Shown here one piece after another: positions 58,861-64,000 of a DNA stretch of 64,000 nt. The stretch spans positions 1,116,001 through 1,180,000 of the forward strand of contig OZ255847.1 in the NCBI GenBank assembly GCA_965277855.1. Reading direction: 5' to 3'. The position numbers and the translations under genes were made by a program. Source of the DNA: Bog-105 sp965277855. GTDB lineage: Bacteria > Acidobacteriota > Terriglobia > Bryobacterales > Bryobacteraceae. The notes under the pieces were generated by a model that saw only the letters and a program-made list of their open reading frames with translations, searched no databases and was not told where the DNA came from. Positions within the stretch are counted from its first letter, which is position 1; every line of letters starts with the position of its first letter.

Positions 58861-59927
58861 AGCTTCTCCAGTTCGTCCAGAAAACGCTGGATCTGATCGC
58901 GCGTGCCTACAGTAACGCGCACCGCACCGGGAATTTCGTAGCTGCGGTCGCGGATCAGCACTCCGCGGTCACGCAGTGCGTCGCGTATCTCGACGGCTCG
59001 ATCGCCTGCCTCAAAGAGAACGAAGTTGGCCATGCTTTTGATGTATGGAATCTTCAGACGTTCCAGCCCTACATACAACAGTTCCTTCGCCGTAAGCACT
59101 TCGAGTACGTATTCCTCTACGAATGCCTGGTCCTGCACAGCGATGCGCGCCGACATCGCGGCCAGCGCATTCACGCTGTACGGCGACTGAGCCTTTTTCA
59201 AATGCGCCATGTTCTCCGCACTCGAAAACAACACGCCGCAACGCATCGCCGCCATGCCATAGGTCTTTGAAAAGGTGCGGCTCACGAACAAATTCGAATG
59301 CTCCGCAATCATCGGGAGTGCAGTCACACCGCTGAACTCGTAATAAGCCTCGTCAATAAGTACCGCGGCATCTGGAGCTTTGGCAAGAATTTGACGGATG
59401 CCCGCCAGATTCGTGCCGGTTCCGGTGGGATTGTTAGGGTTGCCTAGCAGTATCGCTCGTGTCTCGGGCGTAATGCGACCCAGCAACTCCTCCAGCGGAA
59501 ATTCAAGCGCCAGCGCGCGATACTCAACCTCATCCACCAGCGCACCGGCCAGCTGACTGTAGAAGCGGTACATCGCATACGATGGCTTCATTACAATCAC
59601 CTGGTCGCCGCTATTGATGTACGTGTTGATCAGCAATTGAATGGCTTCATCAGTCCCGTTCGTAAGGGTAAGCTCATCCGGGCCCACATCGAAATGCAGC
59701 GAGAGATCTTCCAGCGCGTGATCGTATTCGGGATAGACACTGAGATCGGCCCCGGAGAGATACCGTTTAATGAAATCGAGCACATGCGGCGGCGCGCCGA
59801 CGGTATTCTCGTTGAAATCGAGGCGCAGCTTATTGCGGCGTCCACCGGTGGGCGGATGATAAGGCGCCATGCGAAGAACCGCTTCTCGCGGATTAACGGG
59901 CAGATCGCACCTCCACCGCGCGCGCAT
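58854..59927 (-). CDS. hisC: Histidinol-phosphate aminotransferase
   Basis: This 357-residue PLP enzyme transaminates imidazole acetol phosphate. LRLDFNENTVG is the typical N-terminus, NPNNPTGTGTN the cofactor motif, IDEAYYEFSG the Asp/Tyr site, and SRTFSKTYGMAAMRCG carries the Schiff-base Lys. It overlaps hisD by 35 bases; the ATG has GGAAG a few bases upstream. The product ends with a 7-base overlap with the HAD phosphatase. Confidence 0.95.
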   Translation of the reverse strand: MRARWRCDLPVNPREAVLRMAPYHPPTGGRRNKLRLDFNENTVGAPPHVLDFIKRYLSGADLSVYPEYDHALEDLSLHFDVGPDELTLTNGTDEAIQLLINTYINSGDQVIVMKPSYAMYRFYSQLAGALVDEVEYRALALEFPLEELLGRITPETRAILLGNPNNPTGTGTNLAGIRQILAKAPDAAVLIDEAYYEFSGVTALPMIAEHSNLFVSRTFSKTYGMAAMRCGVLFSSAENMAHLKKAQSPYSVNALAAMSARIAVQDQAFVEEYVLEVLTAKELLYVGLERLKIPYIKSMANFVLFEAGDRAVEIRDALRDRGVLIRDRSYEIPGAVRVTVGTRDQIQRFLDELEKLW

Positions 59928-61137
59928 GCGCTTCCAGGCCTTCCGCTCTCGCCAGCGTGGTAATCGCCGGCGCGAGTTCTTTTAAAGCTCCGGGTGACAA
60001 TTGCTGAATCGCGATCACTTTCACAAAGTCAGCCGCCGAAAGACCTCCGCGCAGGCGAGCCGCGCCGCCGGTAGGCAAAACATGACTGGGGCCAGCCGCA
60101 TAATCGCCAGCCGACTCGGGAGACATTGCACCGAGAAAAACTGTTCCCGCATTCTTGATCTTTGGCAACAAGCTCGGATCGTGAAGACTGAGGTGTTCTG
60201 GGGCAATCGCGTTCGATAACGCAATGGCATCCTCCATCGTGGGAAGCACTGCGATGAAACTGCTGTCATCGATCGAGCTCCGCGCCACAACCGACGTCGG
60301 CAGCGTGCGAATCTGTCGTTCCAGTTCGGCCGAAACGGCAACGGCGAGCGATTGCGAGGTCGTCAATAGAACTGCGCTGGCAGTCACGTCGTGTTCCGCC
60401 TGCGCCAGCATATCGGCGGCAATCAGACGAGGATCGCCTTCGGCGGCCAGAATAAGAATCTCGGTCGGACCGGCAACAAAATCGATTCCGACATCGCCGG
60501 ATACCATTTTCTTCGCGGCAGCAACATAAGCATTCCCCGGACCCACAATCCTGTCAACCGCTCGAATCGTTCCAGTGCCATACGCCATCGCTGCAATGGC
60601 CTGTGCCCCACCCACCCGGTACACTTCGCTGATACAAAGCAGATGAGCACAGCCCAAAATCTCGGGCGATGGCTTAGGAGATGTGACGCAAACCCGCGGC
60701 ACGCCCGCCGTCTGAGCCAGCACGGCCGTCATCAGAAGAGTCGAAGGCAGCGGATAACGCCCGGACGGAACATAGCAGCCGACTGCGTCAATCGGGCGAA
60801 CAATCCAGCCCAGTTCGCGTCCGGGCGAAAATTCCGTGAGTCGCTCACGCGGCATTTGGGCCTCCGCGAACTCGCGAATATTGGCAATAGCAATAAGTGC
60901 GGCCTGTCGCATGGCGGGCGTGAGCGCGTCCGCCGCTCCAGCAAGCTCCTCAGCCGATACGCGCAGCGATTGTTCGCCCAGACCATCGAACTCGCGGGCG
61001 TAGTAGAGCAGCGCGCCGTCCCGCTCCGCGCGCACCGCCTGGATGATTTTGCGAACCACTGACTCCTCACTACCCAGACCATTCGACCGCATCGCCAAAA
61101 TGCGCTTTGCTTCAATCCCGTCTACGATTCTGATCAT
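59893..61137 (-). CDS. hisD: Histidinol dehydrogenase
   Basis: From ATG 61137 (MIRIVDG) the 414-residue enzyme oxidises histidinol to histidine in two NAD-dependent steps. Zinc and active-site regions are visible: VGPGNAYVAAAKKMVSG, DFVAGPTEILILA, AQAEHDVTASAVLLT and the APEHLSLHDP histidine motif. The longer frame that begins at 61257 overlaps hisG and is not used. The gene is 2 bases from the hisG stop. Confidence 0.97.
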   Translation of the reverse strand: MIRIVDGIEAKRILAMRSNGLGSEESVVRKIIQAVRAERDGALLYYAREFDGLGEQSLRVSAEELAGAADALTPAMRQAALIAIANIREFAEAQMPRERLTEFSPGRELGWIVRPIDAVGCYVPSGRYPLPSTLLMTAVLAQTAGVPRVCVTSPKPSPEILGCAHLLCISEVYRVGGAQAIAAMAYGTGTIRAVDRIVGPGNAYVAAAKKMVSGDVGIDFVAGPTEILILAAEGDPRLIAADMLAQAEHDVTASAVLLTTSQSLAVAVSAELERQIRTLPTSVVARSSIDDSSFIAVLPTMEDAIALSNAIAPEHLSLHDPSLLPKIKNAGTVFLGAMSPESAGDYAAGPSHVLPTGGAARLRGGLSAADFVKVIAIQQLSPGALKELAPAITTLARAEGLEAHARAVEVRSAR

Positions 61138-61139
61138 GC

Positions 61140-62009
61140 TTACATTACGATCTTGTTCAACGGATATTCCACAATGCCTTGCGCCCCGGCTTCCTTTAGA
61201 CGAGGAATCATCGTGCGCACCATCGTCTCTTCGAGAATCGTGTTCACCGCCACCCATGCTTCGTCACTCAGCTGCGATATCGTTGGATTCTTCAACGCTG
61301 GCAGAACATTCAGGACGTGAGCCAGTTCGTCGCGCCGTACGTTCATCATGAGCCCAACTTTGCCGAGAGCATTGATCGCCCCTTCGAGAAGCAGCTTGAT
61401 GTCGTCGAGTTTGCGACGTTTCCAGGCATCTTTCCAGGCGTCGACATTGGCGATCAGCTGTGTGTTCGATTCGAGTACCGTTTCGATAATTCGCAGCTTG
61501 TTGGCGCGGAGCGACGATCCGGTCTCCGTCACTTCCACAATGGCATCCGCTAGTTCAGGCGGCTTGACTTCAGTAGCGCCCCAGCTGAACTCGACGCGAG
61601 CATGTACGTTGTTGCGCGCCAGGTATCGCTCGGTGATGTTAACAAGTTCAGTAGCGATGATTTTTCCCTCGAGATCCTGCACCCTTCGAAACGGCGATGC
61701 GTCGGGAGCGGCCAGCACCCAGCGCACTTTTCCAAAACTCTGCTTGGCATAGATCAGGTCCGCCACAGTTTCCACGTTAGCTTCGTTTTCTTGCACCCAG
61801 TCGAGACCTGTTAAACCTGCATCGAGCACTCCGTCGTCCACGTAGCGAGCCATCTCCTGCGCGCGGATCAGCATGCATTCAATTTCAGGATCGTCAATCG
61901 AGGGGAAGTAACTCCGCGAACTCGTGGCGATGTTGAAGCCCGCGCGACGGAACAAATCGATAGTTGCGGATTCCAGACTCCCTTTCGGGATTCCCAGTTT
62001 CAGCTTCAA
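61140..62009 (-). CDS. hisG: ATP phosphoribosyltransferase (long form)
   Basis: The enzyme commits ATP and PRPP to histidine synthesis. The start is TTG 62009 (LKLKLGIPKGSLE), which overlaps the hisI stop as TTGA; the longer frame to 62066 is less likely. The 289-residue length and the C-terminal region (KVGLMMNVRRDELAHVLNVLPALKNPTI) mark the long form with its own regulatory domain, so no HisZ is required and histidine feedback inhibition is expected. ELADAIVEVTETGSSLRAN is the conserved PRPP-binding segment. Confidence 0.95.
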   Translation of the reverse strand: MKLKLGIPKGSLESATIDLFRRAGFNIATSSRSYFPSIDDPEIECMLIRAQEMARYVDDGVLDAGLTGLDWVQENEANVETVADLIYAKQSFGKVRWVLAAPDASPFRRVQDLEGKIIATELVNITERYLARNNVHARVEFSWGATEVKPPELADAIVEVTETGSSLRANKLRIIETVLESNTQLIANVDAWKDAWKRRKLDDIKLLLEGAINALGKVGLMMNVRRDELAHVLNVLPALKNPTISQLSDEAWVAVNTILEETMVRTMIPRLKEAGAQGIVEYPLNKIVM

Positions 62010-62407
62010 CGTTTGACCCCATAAACGGAGTCGGAATCGTAGACTTTCTCGTCCGTTTCCATCCACTTGTTTCCAGCAAGCGTGCGATAGAAACAGCTTT
62101 CAAATCCGTTGTGACAAACGCCAGGACCTACAACCTCGGCAAGAACCAGCAAAGCATCGGCATCGCAATCCGTATGAATGGACTTGAGCTTCAGAAAGTG
62201 ACCGGACGTTTCGCCCTTTGTCCAAAGTTGTTGCCGGGAGCGGCTGAAAAAGGTGACGTTGCCGGTGGCCAGAGATTTCTCGAACGCGCCGCGGTTCATG
62301 TAGCCAACCATGAGGACGCGCCGCGTGGTCGAATCCTGGACCACGGCGGGTATCAGTCCGTTTTGCTTATCGAAATTAAGTAGTTCGCTGTTGAGTAGTT
62401 CGCTCAA
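62006..62407 (-). CDS. hisI: Phosphoribosyl-AMP cyclohydrolase
   Basis: The small zinc enzyme opens the ring of phosphoribosyl-AMP. VLMVGYMN, SRSRQQLWTKGETSGH and the zinc-binding DCDADALLVL plus CHNGFESCFYR are diagnostic. There is no HisE domain, so phosphoribosyl-ATP pyrophosphatase must be encoded elsewhere. TTG 62407 is the preferred start, with GAGG (62414-62417) six bases upstream; TTG 62419 would lie inside the terminator tail. The N-terminus repeats SELLN twice (a 15-base tandem duplication). Transcription is probably controlled by the leader attenuator upstream. Confidence 0.94.
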   Translation of the reverse strand: MSELLNSELLNFDKQNGLIPAVVQDSTTRRVLMVGYMNRGAFEKSLATGNVTFFSRSRQQLWTKGETSGHFLKLKSIHTDCDADALLVLAEVVGPGVCHNGFESCFYRTLAGNKWMETDEKVYDSDSVYGVKR

Positions 62408-62417
62408 AATACGCCTC

Positions 62418-62485
62418 AAAAAGATAAAGCCCGCCAGGAGAAGGCGGGCCTTTGCGAAGAAGTTTATTGGAACGCAAAGCTCGCC
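62418..62485 (-). promoter_or_regulatory. his operon attenuator: antiterminator and Rho-independent terminator
   Basis: On the minus strand the terminator is GCCCGCC (62449-62443), a 7-base loop and GGCGGGC (62435-62429), followed by TTTATCTTTTT (62428-62418). The competing antiterminator pairs GGCG-AG-CTTTGCG (62485-62473), which begins 1 base after the leader-peptide stop, with CGCAAAG-GCC-CGCC (62456-62443). That pairing occupies the left arm of the terminator, so the two folds exclude each other. A ribosome stalled at the His codons leaves the upstream strand free and favours read-through into hisI; one that reaches the stop codon covers it and favours termination. Confidence 0.75.
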
Positions 62486-62486
62486 G

Positions 62487-62534
62487 TCAGCCCATCGAAG
62501 AATGATGATGGTGGCGATGAGCAGATACGTACAT
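62487..62534 (-). CDS. hisL: Histidine-rich leader peptide of the his operon
   Basis: The 15-residue open frame reads MYVSAHRHHHHSSMG and stops at TGA 62489-62487. Five of 15 residues are histidine, four of them consecutive. It lies between a promoter and the hisI gene and directly precedes the antiterminator/terminator pair, exactly as hisL does in Enterobacteria (a peptide with seven His in E. coli). No Shine-Dalgarno is visible; the extended -10 element TGCTATACT ends 8 bases before the ATG, so a leaderless start is predicted. Not a chance shadow: the histidine run, the hairpins and the operon identity agree. Confidence 0.8.
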   Translation of the reverse strand: MYVSAHRHHHHSSMG

Positions 62535-62542
62535 CAAGCTGC

Positions 62543-62569
62543 AGTATAGCAAGGGGTCGTGGTTGTCGA
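62543..62569 (-). promoter_or_regulatory. Promoter of the his operon
   Basis: On the minus strand, TATACT (62548-62543) is preceded by TG and one base, an extended -10 (TGCTATACT). TCGACA (62569-62564) could serve as a -35 with a short 15-base spacer, which the extended -10 would compensate. Transcription would start at about 62536-62534, at or just before the leader-peptide ATG. Confidence 0.55.
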
Positions 62570-62630
62570 TACACTGGTCGCTACGAAGTCCGGGCAGTTG
62601 AAGTACTAGCAACCAAGGAGGAAATGGCGC

Positions 62631-64000
62631 GTGCCTTTCGAGAAGAGAGTAACCCTGGCGGGCAGTGAGAGAAACCTCATCAGCGGTGCTGAGCAGGTAG
62701 GCCCGGTACCGGCCAGAGAGCCGATGCAGGTGTCGGTCATCCTGAGGAGAAAGGGCGGCCAGACAGCCCATGAACAGGGTGCGGAGCCCAGGCGGGTCAC
62801 CTATCACGATTTCGCCAACGACTTTGGGGCGGACCCTAAAGACGTTGAGCAGGTCGAGGCTTTCGCCCATCACGCCGGCCTCACGGTAGTGGACAGCAGC
62901 CTGGCGAAGCGGCGCATCATTCTCGCCGGCAGTGCCGGGCAGATGACGAAAGCGTTTGGGGCCAAGCTGGAGCAATTCCAACTCTCTGGCAATGGATCCA
63001 TGTACCGGCTTCGACAGGGCCCGTTGACCATTCCCGAGGAACTGGCCGGCGCCGTCTTAGCAGTGCTCGGCCTGGACAACAGGCCGGTGGCGAAGTCTCA
63101 TATTCGAATCCCCAGGGCCGTGACGGCGGCTTTCACACCGCCGCAAGTAGCAACGCTCTATGGCTATCCAACTGGTGTCACGGGCGCAGGACAAACAGTC
63201 GCCATCATCGAACTCGGCGGCGGATATTCGACCACAGACTTGAGCACCTACTTTCAACAGCTCGGAGTCACCGAGCCATCCATTACAGCCGTGTCGGTGG
63301 ATGGCGGCCAGAATTCGCCCGGGTCGCAGGCCGATGGCGAAGTGATGCTTGATATCGAAGTCGTGGGCGCTATCTCGCCGGGCGCAAAGATCGCAGTCTA
63401 CTTCTCGCCGAATTCCGATCAGGGTTTTATCGATGCCGTTACCGACGCTGTACACGATACCACTCGTAAGCCTTCCGTGATCTCGATCAGCTGGGGCGGT
63501 CCGGAGGAATCGTGGACGCAACAGTCACAAACGGCTATGAACGCCGCCTTGCAGGACGCTGCGACTTTAGGTGTCACGGTCACAGTGGCTGCCGGGGACA
63601 ATGGCTCGACAGACGGGCAATCCGATGGAAAACTACACGTCGACTTTCCTGCCTCTAGTCCCTATGCTCTGGCCTGTGGCGGCACAAAGTTGAGCGGCAG
63701 CGGTTCGAAGATCACCTCGGAGACAGTCTGGAATGAAGCGGCGAGCGGTAATGGCGCGACCGGCGGGGGAGTTAGCTCGGTGTTCGCCATTCCGACTTAT
63801 CAATCATCAGCTAACGTACCGGTCCAGCCGCAAACCAATTTCGCAGGCCGCGGCGTACCCGATGTCTCTGGCGACGCCGATCCGACTACTGGCTATCAAA
63901 TTTTGGTAGATGGCCAAAACCAGGTGGTGGGAGGCACGAGCGCAGTCGCGCCTCTCTGGGCTGCGCTGGTGGCACTGCTGAATCAGCAACTGGGAGCGAC
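62631..64000 (+). CDS. S53 family peptidase (sedolisin/kumamolisin-like), 3' end outside window
   Basis: The start is GTG 62631 (PFEKRVTLAGSERN), supported by the strong Shine-Dalgarno AAGGAGG (62615-62621), 9 bases upstream; ATG 62624 is too close to it and out of frame. Residues about 1-160 form a pro-domain (pro-kumamolisin-like), and the catalytic domain follows: Glu and Asp in DGEVMLDIEV, the oxyanion Asp in AAGDNGS, and the serine in GGTSAVAPLW. It is an acid-active serine carboxyl peptidase, self-processed after folding. A signal peptide is not obvious, as in several acidobacterial homologues. The end of the window cuts the gene after about 456 residues. Confidence 0.9.
   Translation, partial: MPFEKRVTLAGSERNLISGAEQVGPVPAREPMQVSVILRRKGGQTAHEQGAEPRRVTYHDFANDFGADPKDVEQVEAFAHHAGLTVVDSSLAKRRIILAGSAGQMTKAFGAKLEQFQLSGNGSMYRLRQGPLTIPEELAGAVLAVLGLDNRPVAKSHIRIPRAVTAAFTPPQVATLYGYPTGVTGAGQTVAIIELGGGYSTTDLSTYFQQLGVTEPSITAVSVDGGQNSPGSQADGEVMLDIEVVGAISPGAKIAVYFSPNSDQGFIDAVTDAVHDTTRKPSVISISWGGPEESWTQQSQTAMNAALQDAATLGVTVTVAAGDNGSTDGQSDGKLHVDFPASSPYALACGGTKLSGSGSKITSETVWNEAASGNGATGGGVSSVFAIPTYQSSANVPVQPQTNFAGRGVPDVSGDADPTTGYQILVDGQNQVVGGTSAVAPLWAALVALLNQQLGA

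Noticed and set aside
62487..62981. Minus-strand frame of 164 codons that ends in the His-rich peptide, as one long protein
   Set aside because: Most of it is antisense to the S53 pro-domain, which has a strong ribosome site and full motifs. Only the last 15 codons, after the promoter at 62543-62548, are credible, as the leader peptide.

Overview
The window looks like chromosomal DNA of an Acidobacteriota member close to the Solibacteres (Candidatus Solibacter / Bryobacter type). The reasons are gene families that are concentrated in that group: two very large FtsX/MacB-type permeases, each paired with a PadR regulator (ADOP type), a VWFA-related acidobacterial protein (TIGR03436-like), a soil-associated TIGR03435 domain fused to an M56 peptidase, an Oar-like TonB receptor with an N-terminal carboxypeptidase-regulatory domain, a Tat-exported Gfo/Idh/MocA oxidoreductase, and a PEP-CTERM protein. 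Taxonomy is inferred from gene content only. No rRNA, tRNA, CRISPR array or transposase was found, and no gene-free stretch exceeds 300 bases.

Layout. 0-7.5 kb: C-terminus of ArgR, an exported oxidoreductase, a decayed VOC-fold remnant, a tandem pair of Uma2 proteins, and an operon on the minus strand (HEAT-like protein, gamma-carbonic anhydrase-like protein, hisS, aspS). 7.6-12.4 kb: a secreted phosphoesterase gene interrupted by one amber codon, a PEP-CTERM gene broken by two frameshifts, an S9 peptidase and a small membrane protein. 12.5-25.7 kb: an unusual Nramp-family transporter, a glycosyltransferase-methyltransferase fusion, a glycosidase-like/FGE-like fusion, a second oxidoreductase, a PspC protein, surface proteins, nadE and an inositol-monophosphatase-like enzyme. 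25.7-33.3 kb: a BlaI - M56/TIGR03435 - Oar - VWA operon. 33.4-34.1 kb: a Phd/PIN toxin-antitoxin pair with a promoter-operator. 34.1-44.7 kb: ADOP permease with PadR, ABC exporter, and a hybrid-propeller histidine kinase with its NarL-type regulator. 44.7-51.5 kb: a candidate selenoprotein of the AhpD/CMD family, then a carotenoid desaturase, desaturase, acyltransferase, glycosyltransferase, peroxiredoxin, TPR operon. 51.5-55.5 kb: recA and a second ADOP/PadR pair. 55.5-62.6 kb: a nearly complete histidine operon (hisI-G-D-C-HAD-B-H-F-A). 62.6-64 kb: the start of an S53 (sedolisin) peptidase running off the window.

The two strongest discoveries are regulatory or recoding signals outside ordinary ORFs. 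First, a 15-residue leader peptide with five histidines (MYVSAHRHHHHSSMG) stands in front of hisI, followed by mutually exclusive antiterminator and terminator hairpins. This is a classical ribosome-mediated his attenuator, here with a predicted near-leaderless start. Second, the AhpD-family gene at 44686-45291 carries an in-frame UGA exactly where the second cysteine of the CxxC redox motif belongs, and a bacterial-SECIS-like hairpin with a GGUC loop follows 17 nt later, so the protein is probably a CxxU selenoprotein. Other leads are the Nramp protein with substituted metal-site motifs, the leaderless toxin-antitoxin promoter with its embedded operator, palindromic operators at both PadR genes, and an HAD phosphatase inside the his operon that may supply the missing histidinol-phosphatase step.
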